Shown here in pieces: positions 34,401 to 45,335 of a stretch of 64,000 bases of DNA (position 1 is its first letter; each line of letters begins with the position of its first letter). The stretch comes from Chiua virens. Lineage: Eukaryota; Basidiomycota; Agaricomycetes; Boletales; Boletaceae. The stretch is from contig JAHNUO010000003.1 of the NCBI GenBank assembly GCA_019787685.1, positions 2,480,001-2,544,000 on the forward strand, given 5' to 3'. The position numbers were made by a program, and so were the translations under genes. The notes under the pieces are model-generated. The model was not told the origin of the DNA, searched no databases, and was given only the letters and a program-made list of their open reading frames with translations.

Positions 34401-35804
34401 GCCGTGAAGAGCAGTGCCGCATAGGAGCCGAAGCAGACAACATGTGCCGATGGTTCGGAAATGAACTTACCGCCGTTGAACTCGCAATTCGAGTACCAGA
34501 ATGTGAGTTCCTTCCCATTCTTGCCATCATTGTGCCTGACAACGTTGTAGACTCCCAATTCCATCACATTTTACAACAACGTCGCGACACAGTGTTGCAG
34601 CTGCAAATTCAATGGGCGAACCCCCTCGCATCCGCAGCCCGCTACGCCGCTCGTGCTGAAAACGCTGTCAGGGTAGCTGCTCAACTTACGGGGGATACTA
34701 CAGGAATACAGCTGCGCTGGCTGCAGCCCGTCACTTGTGAAATCTCACATGCCCCAGATGCTGAACAGGATGCCGAAGATCATGGCCTAGAACCCCTGGG
34801 CGATTATGAACGAGATGTGGTGCCACCAGAAGAAGTTCTCTTTGGGGACGTTCTTGAGGGGGGTGATAGCGAAGACGAAGAAGATCATCACGCTTCCACT
34901 CCAACGGTCAACTTCCAATGGAAAGTTCCCGAGGCGAGATTCTCAGTTCTGTTTTATTTTGTTTCCACCTGAATGTTCTTATGCAGAATATTACCGTCGA
35001 CCTTCTCGATCTCACTCCTGAAATGACAATAGCCACCGGACCCATTTCTGATCTGGTTCAGCCACCCAGCGAACGATTGGGGCATTTGCAATTCGCACCC
35101 AAGGACGTGGACATTCTTGGCTCACCGGGAGCGCGTCTGAACGACACATGCTTGAATGGCTGCGCCGCCCTCTTGCATCAAAAGTTTTGCCCCTCAGAAC
35201 CATCTCCTTTCGCACTGTTTTCGACCCACGACCTCCCTCATGTCCGTTATCACGCGGATGATGACGAGTTGTGGCGCCACATGTCCCGAACCAGGTACTG
35301 GGAGAAGCGTGTCTGGATTCTCCCCATCCACCGTCCCTCCTCGTGGGGACATTGGGTGTTGTGTAGTATACATCTTGATGAGCAGCACATTGTCCTTTTT
35401 GACAGTCTTGCCGAACCGTCTCCTTGGAAGAGAGATTTACCAGTACGTGATCACTTAACCACCCCACCGGCATGCATTTCTTATTCGTTGCAGGTTATCA
35501 TGGACTTCCTCAGTCGTCTGTCCACCATTGCAGTTTCAAGGTTACGCATAAAAGTCGACGTTGATGTTGAATGGACAGCCATCTCTGCTACGGTCAGCCA
35601 CGCATTCATGCGCGTCATATTGTGACTGACACTCATTTTAAGTGCGCTCCGATTCAAACGAACGCGGTGGATTGTGGCTTATGGGTGCTCGCACAGATGG
35701 TTGCTGCATTCCGCGGCCAAGGTATTACAGGCATGAAAGAAGAGGGAATGTCAACTTTTCGTAGATACTTACAATCGCTTGTACTTCATAGTAACCTATT
35801 GTAG
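31487..35804 (+). pseudogene. KDZ transposase with C-terminal Ulp1-type cysteine protease; two in-frame TGA codons
   Basis: The start MPPARGPRAALPSTNRG lies at 31487. Exon 1 (31487-32036) and exon 2 (32086-32315) hold a CxC1-like cysteine cluster (HCQAGC, VRSCQC, LFPTAPSQP). Exon 3 (32362-33114) has CPVCFGG, the catalytic Asp of ATDGNFHHRH (about residue 369) and the second Asp in LYDIGC (about 500). Exon 4 (from 33176) has HAYGHEWACQLVYNPR and DGEGTERLWS with the catalytic Glu. Later exons carry the long helical region (APARLKKELDSVLTLQADLD, RKAIAKRQPALMSAI) and, from about 34985, a C48/Ulp1 protease: SSWGHWVLCSIH (His), VLFDS (Asp), QTNAVDCGLWVLAQ (Gln and Cys). TGA codons at 32821-32823 and 34391-34393 interrupt an otherwise continuous frame, so autonomous transposition is doubtful. 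Apart from these, motifs look well kept, implying recent loss. Confidence 0.85.
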
Positions 35805-36324
35805 ACTATGCTACTATTGTATACACCAAAAGCATCTATGATCCGAGTCGGCCTTAGCACACGATCCTGGCCACCTTTTAACGTCACCGGTCCGGCTATC
35901 GAGGAGTTCAAACTTGAAATTGCAGATCCGCTGGACAAATATCTAGAGACGTAAACAAGATGCGATATATAGGGCACCCAAGGATGCGGCAATCACTCGA
36001 AATGTGTGGAAATTGAGTAAGTACATTCCCTGTTTGGCTATGGGTACAGAAAGGAAAAGACTCCATCTCCCCTTGGACGCAGAAGTGCCGGTGAGCAGCC
36101 TGATTTGTCGCCACTAGCACTTTCCAAACATATCCGAGTCTGTTTGACTCGTCACCCCAATTTTAGATACATGGGGGTAGATCTCGATTGCCATAGGCCC
36201 GCCCAAGGAGGCAGCATTCACTCAATATGTACAGTAAGTCCGTTGCCCATTTGGATGATGCTGACGGCTACAATTCCGATGTACCTAACGCAGTCGTCCT
36301 GGACACTAGTAGAGGTGTCAGTGA
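35805..36324. repeat. Diverged direct repeat of about 60 bp downstream of the transposase
   Basis: Two similar segments lie about 230 bp apart: near 35969-36030 (APKDAAITRNVWKL then GTAAGTACATTCCC) and near 36197-36260 (PPKEAAFTQYVQ then GTAAGTCCGTTGCCC). Both look like an exon end followed by the same 5' splice region and TTTGG. They may be duplicated exons of a small TE gene or of the next gene's 5' part. Confidence 0.4.
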
Positions 36325-37562
36325 ATGGTCGTCGAAGAACCCCGCAATTATTTAAAAGCGGCAGACATGTCCCATTTTGAGGTAACCTACTTCTCCTCAA
36401 TGTCTGACACCGTTACTGAGTTTTGGGTCGTAATTGGCCAACAGAACGACGAGATCAAGCCTGGAATTTACCACAAATGCAGGTGTGTGGAGCGTTCCAT
36501 ACGCAAGCATCTATATTCACTATCTCTATCGCAGTCCAACCCTTCGCAGTGGCCGTTCCGCTCCATCGTTACCCATCGCCGTTCAAAGTCACTGCCAGAC
36601 CGAAGCCGGTCGTATTTTTGACGTGCTGCAGCCTGTCATCATCCCCCTCCCTTTGAATCCGAGCCCAACAGCCCTTCTTAACGCATACGAAGGTCACATA
36701 GAGACCATGCGAAATATCTTCGTTGAGGGCAGCGAAGACTTCACTGCCGTCACCATTGGTGAGACGCCAGGAATCCACAGGACTCGGTAAGTCGAGTTCT
36801 CAATTTTTCCGATCGTTCTAATTTATCTGTTTAGGGCCAGCGCGGATAATGGCCGAGGAAATTTTTCGGCTAGTTGTTCCAGGCGTACGGACATTTTCTG
36901 GGAGGCCCTCGCCTTCATGATCGTGAGAGGGATTGCTTCCCGCATGCCCCCGATGGACATGCGATCCAGATCCACCACCCGTGAGTCATTCATTGTCCAG
37001 CCTTTCCCATGCTGAAGGCAACAGGCCAATTGGGAAATGGCCTCAGAAGAATTTCCGTTCAGTCACCTAACGCCAGCATAGGTGCTCCAACCCGCCAAGC
37101 CTCTCGAGCTGTGACCCCGAGCACATCTAACAGCATCAGCACGCCCTCGAGCGTGAGGACAGGTTTGTTATTTCTCATTGATAGACATATATCCATTGAC
37201 GCCACCGTGATATCACCTCATCAGATTCTCCTGCTCCCTCGCTGGCATCTGCCAATCCGCCCCCCGAGCAAGCCAACGCAACACCGGCGCCAATGATTTA
37301 TTCAAATGTTCGTTCGATCCAGTGCATCCTTTCAAGCAGCTATCACGCTGTGGATCCCCCTCGCAACGCCGATGTATGTGCCCGTACCTTAGGTACGAAG
37401 GCGGCGAAATATCTTGTTGCGCATGGTTACACCAGCTCCTCAATCAACGAGATCATTTCGGCATGGGCAAAATGTGAGGCCAAGAGTCAATTTGCCCTTT
37501 GTCTGTGGCAAAAGGGTATGGCGATGACCGAGGCCATGTATCTACAAGAATTGATATCGTAA
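36325..37562 (+). CDS. Transposon-associated protein, possible RNase H1-N-terminal/viroplasmin-like domain
   Basis: ATG 36325 opens MVVEEPRNYLKAADMS and leads to TEFWVVIGQQ and KPGIYHKC, which weakly resemble the small RNase H1 N-terminal (viroplasmin-like) fold with its FWVV...PGIY strands. Introns near 36483-36533, 36787-36835, 36979-37015 and 37163-37224 keep one frame through HCQTEAGRIFDVLQPVIIPL, DIFWEALAFMIVRGIASRM, a Ser/Thr/Pro-rich linker and a helical tail (AAKYLVAHGYTSSSINEIIS, LCLWQKGMAMTEAMYLQELI). The tail resembles C-termini of unnamed basidiomycete proteins that accompany KDZ transposases. About 320 residues, no break. Function is unknown; the domain call is a guess. Confidence 0.5.
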
Positions 37563-38330
37563 AGTTGACCCTGTATCTACCAATTCGCGTCGTTCTTTGT
37601 CCAAATACAACATTGCTAGGAGTATCACTCGTCTAAAGTCTGGACCCTATACGGAGTAGCTGAGACCAGTATTGGGTCGCTTTCGAGTCGTGTCGCACTT
37701 ACTTCACACTAACTTGAACGTGAGGAAGAACTGCATGACTAACGCTGATTCACTGATAATTATTGCATCTGTAACTGTACGTACTAGACGGAAAGACCTG
37801 CTTAATGCACGCGATTGATTGTGTGCCACACACACTCTACGGATAACTCTCGTTCTCCTGCAACGGGCGAGCAGAGGCGGAAGTGAAAATGCAGGCCATC
37901 AATGGTAGAAATCGAGATGACATTCTATAGTAGGCTGGCACGCCTCCACGCGACGACAGGTCGTGTAGCCGTAAACTGAGTACTACTAGTAAGAAAAACC
38001 TGCTCGCCATCTGCGCTAGTGAATCAGCAGTGATTGCAACATTGGTGATGTTCCAAACTGCTACAGGACTAGGACTGACGCTTTACGTATAGAAGTTCAC
38101 AATTCGAGTTTCATATGCCATACTAGTATCGTAGTCTATTCACATTGTCCCTCCCCTTCATCATGACCATACGGACGTACTAGTATACTACACAATCAAA
38201 TAGAGGTGTGGTGTTTATTGGCGGCGTGCTCTGTTTTGATCTTTTTTTTTCAAGTTGTGCACGTCGGGTACGCTCCAAGGCACCGTCAGCGAGTCCCCAG
38301 TTGATCCAGCTCTCTGCAAGAAACGCTTGC
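37563..38330. other. Non-coding stretch with a TACTAGTA cluster
   Basis: No gene is seen. The octamer palindrome TACTAGTA occurs at 37984-37991, 38121-38128 and 38179-38186, with the related TACTAG at about 37784. A T-run at 38245-38252 follows. See the matching cluster at 44048-44087. Confidence 0.6.
37984..38186. repeat. Left TACTAGTA palindrome cluster (three copies)
   Basis: Three exact copies of the 8-bp palindrome TACTAGTA lie within about 200 bp. By chance about one copy is expected in the whole window. It may be a subterminal transposase-binding region. Confidence 0.6.
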
Positions 38331-38334
38331 ACGA

Positions 38335-39260
38335 TAGTTCTCTCAACTCGTGGTATATAAAATAGTAATCAAACTCACCGGCCTAAGGGAGATGGGTACC
38401 TCCTCCCTCTTGATGAGTTTGAGGTCCGAGTCTTCATGGTGCGATAGACCTTCAGGAACGAAAGGAGGACTTGTCGCACACTTTCAATCGGGCACGCACA
38501 TTATATACACATGCACTGTATACACGACAATAATGCAACTCACTTGCGCAAGGGATACGAGTTCCTCCTCCCTCTTGACGGGTTTGAGGTCTTCGTGGTT
38601 CGAGAAATCCTCAGGATTAAGGGAAGGACCTGACGCGTGCTCTCGATTGAGCTCACTCTCCTCGCCCTCTGTATACACATCTAGCACCTGTAATATAGAA
38701 AAATTTAGTGATTGCCAATGAAAACTCCCCGTTGGCTATACTTGCCACGTTTCAATCGAGATCATAGGCAGATGATATGCCAATAGAGTGAAGCCGCACA
38801 CCGTATGGCACAAAAATTTTGACAACGAGCATGTTCAAGTTGGCAGGTGATGACATAGATGGTGGAGCAGATCGCAGCGAATTGCTTTCCCGACCACCAC
38901 TTCTCCTCCCAACAGTAGAATTCGTTAGATTTGTATATCCAGCGATCGCGAAATAATAAACCTGCTTCTTTGGAGGCAATGATGAGTCATGGGCCTCCCA
39001 GTGTTTGGTGTTGGGAACGGGACCAATAAAGCATTGACTCATCCCGCTGTGAGGCCAAAACAAGGGACTCACCACTGAGTCGCACTGCCGTGGTTGTGAA
39101 TCGATTACGAAGCAACGACGGGGCGAGATCGTGACACATTGCAGTGGTAGGTATACCCCCTTTTGGCCGCAAACGAGTCTTGACTCCGTTGGTGACGTTG
39201 TAAACACCCACTCTTGAACCTTGACTCGGAGCATTAGTACGAGTCACGTGGATCGCCATC
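38335..39260 (-). CDS. Hypothetical TE-island protein with a tandemly duplicated acidic exon
   Basis: The 5' part has frames reading MAIHVTRTNAPSQGSRVGVY, LLRNRFTTTAVRLSGESLVL and, shifted by an intron near 39000, KKQVYYFAIAGYTNLTNSTV. After an intron near 38750-38690 comes VLDVYTEGEESELNREHASG then PEDFSNHEDLKPVKREEELV and a GTGAGTTG donor. The next exon repeats this unit: VPEGLSHHEDSDLKLIKREE followed by VPISLRP and a GTGAGTTT donor. The two exons and their introns are about 160 bp apart and clearly related. The 3' end is not resolved and likely lies near 38280-38340. No domain is recognised; the repeats have the form of an acidic, possibly SUMO-consensus-like (I/V-K-R-E-E) linear motif. 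Confidence 0.45.
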
Positions 39261-39392
39261 TTTATCTGTCTGAGTGGCATAGCCACGGGAAGCTGCTAGC
39301 ATCCATTAAAGTAGGCTTCTCTTTTGCACCCCGTTCTCTTCGGAGAATTCGTATTATACGTAACCTCCGATCCACACCGCACTAGCATGATT

Positions 39393-42300
39393 CATCGTCG
39401 TATGCAGTATCCATTCAAGGATCTCAACTTCCTCGCAAGGTGCGGCGTGTGCAAGCACTCAAGGCCTTTGTTCGGTCTGTGCAGTCACTCCGACCAGGTA
39501 AGCATCATTCCAGACCCACCGAGTACGTCACAGCGAGCAAACCATGCCTTAAGTGGACGCTGGGCGCACTCAGCTAGCCTTGCTTTATAATGCTTGTTGT
39601 CACCCATCGCTATCACTTGACTCACATCAGATTGAACACGTATAGAATTTTGGCACCTCTAGAAGGTAAGTAGAACTCACAGCACCACAGAAGTGGACGT
39701 TGATGTTTTGCAGATGATATCCCAACAAGTGATTCCAAATGACGCGGTTACCTCGATGAACGTAGAGATGGATGGCGAGCAGGTCGGGGGAGGGCGTCGT
39801 CCACCATCGCCACCACCTGAGCAAACCCCAACACGTTTACGAAGCAAACTCAAGGCCACCGTTCGAGACAGTGGCCTTGTACGGGAAGCTGGTATGCGTC
39901 GGGAGAAGCAACTCCCTCACGTGGAGCAGACGGACGAAGGGGATCCTCCTCCCACTGGCAGGCCGATGCGCACACCAGGGCCAAGTCAGCATCCCCATGT
40001 CAGTTCCGTCGACTGTGCAAGTCTTTTGTTTACCAACACTGCTCGCCACGCGCAGTTTCCTGGCCAGAATGAAAATACAGGTACGTGATCTCAGCATTGG
40101 ATTATTTGTGACTGGCTTATACAATATTCCTAGACTTATGTGATGCGCAGCCTGACACTCCACCCGCTGTCGAGACCGCGCCAGTGCCCTCTGAGTCGGA
40201 GCAGCGCATTCCCCCTACCTCACTTTTGCCAAGCGGTGCCTGTACTTCAGACGGCCAGGCCCGTGGAGAACACACCATTACCTCTCACGATTCGCCCCTC
40301 CAGCCTATTATCCTACCGCCTCGTGGTAAGTCTTAGCATCAAAAATCGAAGCAAACGCTAACGCCGATTACTTTCAAGCGCCTTCCCTCCCCGTTCCTTC
40401 AGATTTAAAGGAAACAGATTTCGACAGTGAACCTTCCACGTCGCGTGCAAATTCAGAGCTTCCTGTGTTAGACCTTTCGAATGAAGCCACCCCTCGGGCG
40501 GCTGGTCTCTCTTCCATGGACCCAGAATGGTCCACTCAGATAGATAAAATCGAACTTTTTCTGCCAGAACGTGCAGAAACCCCTTCGCCACTCCCACGAG
40601 CTCGTTTCACGAAAGTGTTGGATCCATTCAGTGATGGTACCGAGGGTCCTGGCGATGCGGAGGTCACGTTTGCGGTTGGACGCACACCTGCAAAGGTTAC
40701 GAGCATCCTCGAGCATGGTTTTGAAAAAATATATCAAGACTTCAGTGAGCTCGCTGGTCGAGTCGACTGGCCGTTCCAGCAGGTACTTCAGAGATTTATG
40801 AAGCAATTCTCGCGCAGCTGCCCTTCCAATCATTGGAATACGTATCAAAGGTTCCACGTGGCGAACAAGGCACAAGAATTAGCCCGGCTGGGCGAAGACG
40901 TCATCACATCGACACCAAGTAAGTCCACGATCGAAGCTGGCATTCACAATACTGAAGTGGTCGTTTTGTAGTGAATACTATGAAACATTGTTACGCCCTC
41001 TTCCGAGAAGCTTACCCCGATACCTGGCAAAAAATCCTGGAGACATTTGAGGAAGCTGAGGCTCTCAACGAGGGAGACAGGACTGTCGCTCAACGACAGT
41101 CACTCTTCTTCAGGCTCGCAAAACAATGTACGCAGTCGGTGCGTGATTATCCGCGACGTACTGTGCTGTAACTGAAAATACCTATCAGCTCACTAGCATG
41201 GCGAAGGCCCATTCCTTTGAGTCTGTCCTTATCATGGCGGGCAGCGTTGTGCATCAGGATGCTGCCCTGGGTTTGGTTTTCTCTTCGCCACGCGCAGAAA
41301 GTGTAAGGCTTTTACCGGTCACTTGTACTTTGTTACTCATCCCCATGCAGTTTTTCTCAGAACGTTGCCAGTCGAATGATAACGACATGCTTGCTCACTT
41401 TAAAGCTCATGTCTAGTGAGTTAATATGTCATATGCATGTACTGACTACTGATACACCCTTCTAGCAATAAACTCTCCCTGGCGAACATCGCCATGGCGT
41501 TTGATACTCCATTGGTTTCCGTTCCATCGGCCGTGAAGGATACAAATGATGTCGAAGAAGTAGAAGTCGGCGATCCTGGGGAGAAGGAAGATCATGCGCG
41601 CGTGCGCCTTGCGCTCGTGCAATTACTCGGTATGCATTCTTCTCACTGGTTGGGGACGCTCATTTGACTATTGTGTGCTCCTTACTAGTCAACGTAGGGT
41701 GTGAGTGGGCTTCGAGGAAGCTCCTCCCCTGGAAACACCTGCCTATGAAACTCGCCAAGAGTGCGGTAGTGTGCAAAAATTTTCCCGATCATGTGCCATA
41801 CCCTGGCGCTCAGTCGCGCTCTAAGGTCAGCTCCAAGGGAATTTCCGAGCTCACTCTCGCCGAATGCTTGGCACTTCTCACAGCCATCTACGACCCTTCT
41901 GATGGGAAGTTATGCTTCGTCAAAATGCCGCATATGGCAGGTTAGTAAATAGATCTACCTCTCTCGTGATCCATGTACTAAATGCTGCATAGATGCTCTC
42001 AAGTTCTCTCGTGATCCCGTCATCATCGGCGCTGCTCCTGCGTACAATTCTTCCAACAAACGTGGGAGGAGGATCTTCGCCAACGGAGAGTGCACACGAG
42101 ACGGTCTGGTTCGACAGCGAAACGTCGTGGCCACCCGCCCCAAGAAAAGAGCAGCCCCCCCTTCCGAGGCGATCTCTATCGATGACTCAGAGGAGGAGGT
42201 AAAACGTCCCAAAGGGAAGGTGAAGACTCCCCGGGCACACTCCGTTGCCATCTCATTGTCAGACACAGAAGGAGAAGTCGAGTTTATCACTGCTACCAAG

Positions 42301-43887
42301 GTCGAGAAACCGACACGCACACGTCGCCAGTCGCAGCGCGTCAAGACTTCTTCCGTAGCGAAAAAGGCCTCAAACGGTTCTGAAATAGAAGTGCATGACA
42401 TTACTAGCTCGCCCTCAGGATCAGAGTATGCGCCTGAAGGACAGGGCAAGAGCAACCAGGTAGCCCCCAATAAGCCCGTACCCACATCTGGCGCGGTACC
42501 TAAGGCGGAAATTGTTTCTTCCGAGAGCGAAGTCATGACCATATCTCGAAAGCGCAAGGCTAAGCTCGAGGTCTCTGATCGTGCCCTCAAAAAGCGTACC
42601 GTGGTGGAACTCCGCTCTCACGCACCATCTAACAAGTCGAAGGGTAAAGCGAGGGCCGTGCAGAATATTGCACGTGTTGATTCATCTGAAGCATTGTCGG
42701 GCGAAGAGACCAGTATGGTGGTTGCATCACGCGGTGGCTCAGCTTCTCCGGCGGATGGAGCTTCCATCATCGAACCGTTGGAGACCACCACATGCAACAT
42801 GCCGCAAGTTTCTGCAACCCGTGAAACTTTCATCAATTCAATTTGTCACATCGCTGCACCTTTACAAGCTGTCCCCGCTCCAGTTCCTGTCCTTTCTCCA
42901 GGCCCCGCTCCAGCCTCCCTGGTCGCTGTCATTCCAAAGTCTACCTCCGTGTCCAATCCCATCCCTCCCCCATCTCCAACACCGGTTTCTCACCCGTCCC
43001 CTGTTTCTGTTCAGTTGACACCTGCTATTCAGGTGGTCGTACCAGCAATCACTTGTCCTGCGAGGTTAAATTCTCACACTCGCCCGAAGCCCACGATTAT
43101 CACCAAGAAGAAAGGTCAGGTTGTAGTTGACGAGACTAGCTCAGTGGAATTCCCATGTGTGGCAGAAGAAGGGCGCATGAACTTGAAGACACCGTGTGGC
43201 ATGCCTAGTGTCCCTGACGCCAATCCTTCGCCACCTACATTGCCCACGCCCAAAAGTCCTCAGGCAAAATTCCATGACCAAGACCGTATAGCGTGCCGCC
43301 TTGACGTTCCCTCTCACCCCATTCTTCAGCAACTTGCTTCCCCCCAGTCAACGCATGACGGAAATGTGAATTACGCGGTGTTCCCTCCCCCCAATCTCCC
43401 TGTTTGCGACACTTCGGTTGGCAAACCTGGCGGGGATGGGCCTGCTGCCTCTTTGCCAGCAGAGACGCAGGCTATGCACGTCATGCCTCAAGATACCGGT
43501 CCAAGCAGGTACGACAGTCACTCTCAATGGACGGGTGGATGGTATGGGCCCGGGCCCCGACCTGATCCTCTCTACCAAGCATACCATGGCGCCGCATTTT
43601 TCAATCCCTATACCCAGTGGGGAACGTACGATATGAATAGCAACCGCTTGCCTCCAATACCTCCCCCCCATCAGGGTGATCCCAAGATACTTTCCGGCCC
43701 AGGATACAATGGCGCCCCCCCCTACGATCCAGCAGGATATTTCTATCGCGCTCATCCTATGCAGGCGCCACCCCAGCTCCCTCTCCCTCACAATATCCAA
43801 CAAGGCAATCTTCTTACGTCTGTCAATGTGCCGTCGCCACCAGAGGATGCTCAGATGACACAGGTTGGATTGCCGGCGGGGAAGTAG
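39393..43887 (+). CDS. Large multi-exon accessory protein of the KDZ island
   Basis: At least ten exons keep one frame. The 5' exon (about 39393-39503, PRKVRRVQALKAFV) is not securely joined. Exon 39693-40080 holds a Pro/Arg-rich region. Introns near 40081-40133, 40326-40378, 40920-40970, 41138-41190, 41303-41350, 41413-41465, 41632-41688 and 41942-41991 all have GT-AG borders. The conserved part has RVDWPFQQVLQRFMKQFSRS, NHWNTYQRFHVANKAQELAR, CYALFREAYPDTWQKILETF, FESVLIMAGSVVHQDAALG, RKLLPWKHLPMKLAKSAVV and KGISELTLAECLALLTAIYD. This arrangement recalls unnamed basidiomycete proteins that I associate with large DNA transposons. The last exon (41992-43887) is an acidic, basic and Pro-rich disordered tail with IDDSEEEV and ISLSDTEGEV, which are SUMO-interaction-like motifs, then a Pro/Tyr-rich end. 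No stop interrupts it, in contrast to the transposase. Function unknown; DNA- or SUMO-related is inference. Confidence 0.65.
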
Positions 43888-44047
43888 AGTCATTTTTTTC
43901 TGTCACGTCGAACTTAAAGACCGTGCTCCTGTCCTTCTTGATCACTAGAATCGAACCCGTGCGGTGTCATTGTCTCCTTGTGTCTGCTTTCTTGCGTTCG
44001 TATATTATCTCGTTATGGTAGAATACACTTGAGCCTCATCTGCTATA

Positions 44048-44087
44048 TACTAGTAACTACGAAGTGAAAATACCTCTCCTACTAGTA
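44048..44087. repeat. Right TACTAGTA palindrome pair
   Basis: Exact TACTAGTA copies at 44048-44055 and 44080-44087, about 160 bp after the accessory-gene stop codon, mirror the three copies at 37984-38186. Confidence 0.6.
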
Positions 44088-44420
44088 CTGTGGTGCCCTG
44101 GACAACAATGATGCATAACGACTTTCATCATTGGGTGATGATGGGCTGAGGGAATCCATATTGAAGCCAGGGAGGTGACATCGATGGAAGGGCTGGGTCT
44201 TGCGCCATGGCCGACAGGATAGAACCCTTTTGATTTTCTTGCCGTAAACAATGAGGGACGTTCAGTGGGCAAATTGTATCGCGTCAAGTCGAGGGCAACA
44301 CAACCTAGTGATTATTCCCTCAGGCTGCTGGATACAAGTTATATTCTACTAGCTTTCATTCGAAACCGAGCACACTGTGAGAGGTGAGCATGCGTGTGAT
44401 TCGCATGGTACAAAGGAAAC

Positions 44421-45335
44421 TCACCCACTGATCTCTACAAGCGTCTGTATAAAATTCCTGCTGGTCATGTATTCGGCGTTACCAGGGTTAAACACCAGCG
44501 AAAAGCGGCGACCGTCGACTTCATTTGTTGATATATACTCTTGTGGTAATATTGATGCGATCTCGTCGAAGGCTAGTTCGTGTTTCTCGTCGATGATCAA
44601 TGTGGCGATAGCGCCACAGTCAGAAATGATGTACCCAATGTCGACTACTGAGATGATGTTCTCCAGGACATTGTTCGCGTGGGAGATGGAAGCAAGACAG
44701 AATGCGAGCGCGACGATTGCTGCTGGGCGCTGAATGGCAATGGCAACGTGGAGCACGCGTGTCCCCGGGAAGATTGAGAATGAGGGTGTGGTGGGTATAT
44801 TCTCGGAGGCTAGTAGTGTAGGGGCATGTAACACGGCGACACGTAAATAGTCGCTGTCAAGGACGGAGAGGTATTCAGTGGTGAGAGGCTGTTGGAGATC
44901 CATGTGAGCTCATGCCGCCGTGCGAGTGGAAGGTGGCTCACGAAAAGCAGAGAGGGGAGCGCAAAAAATAGGTCATACCGTGTCTCCTCGATCCTGGCCA
45001 AATCTGATCTCGTTTGGATCAGTTCCAGAACAGTGCGCTTGCTCCAGTTGGGGAGTCGCATCCCCAAGTGTCCGAATATGTGGTCTGGCGACGGGCGCCC
45101 TTCATCAGCGACTCGTCTGATAGGTAATTAAAGATGGACTCACCTGCGTTTCCTCCGAATCGGGGGTTACGCAATGTTGTATACATACTCCCTAGGTTTC
45201 GCGACGGCGTCTGACAATAGTAGATGGTATGGAAGAAAGCGAGGGAGGTCAGCGTTCCAGTAGCGTATTATGTTGAATATAAGGTACATACCTCATATTG
45301 AGTGAGGCCTTGGAGTACCTTGCGACTGTCCATGA
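44421..45335 (-). CDS. Hypothetical protein, weak minus-strand model
   Basis: An open exon 44903-44421 reads LTTEYLSVLDSDYLRVAVLH, RVLHVAIAIQRPAAIVALAF and DEKHELAFDEIASILPQEYI, with good codon texture. Possible upstream exons are near 45067-44985 (LELIQTRSDLARIEETR), 45200-45145 (TPSRNLGSMYTTLRNPRFGG) and 45335-45289 (MDSRKVLQGLTQYE). Borders between the upstream exons are not in one proven frame. I recognise no domain. It may be a gene fragment. Upstream to 45850 nothing else is supported. Confidence 0.35.

Larger units (their letters stand above)
31487..44087 (+). mobile_element. KDZ (Kyakuja-Dileera-Zisupton) transposon island, boundaries uncertain
   Basis: The stretch contains a KDZ transposase-Ulp1 gene, a TE-associated gene at 36325, a minus-strand gene at 38.3-39.3 kb and a large accessory gene at 39.4-43.9 kb. 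KDZ elements are known in basidiomycetes as large DNA transposons with extra genes. Whether all four genes belong to one element is inference; the TACTAGTA clusters at 37984-38186 and 44048-44087 suggest that the last two genes could be a separate unit. Terminal repeats and target duplications were not found. Confidence 0.4.

Noticed and set aside
36325..37562. Reading the gene as an integrated plant pararetrovirus because of the viroplasmin-like motif
   Set aside because: The RNase H1 N-terminal fold also occurs in cellular proteins, and no reverse transcriptase, coat or movement protein is adjacent.
43935..43985. tRNA-like B-box (GGGTTCGATTC on the minus strand)
   Set aside because: Flanking arms do not pair into a cloverleaf and no A-box is present at the right distance.
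29400..44100. TET/JBP dioxygenase gene expected near KDZ elements
   Set aside because: TET/JBP genes are known to accompany KDZ transposons in some basidiomycetes, but I found no HxD...H dioxygenase motif set here.
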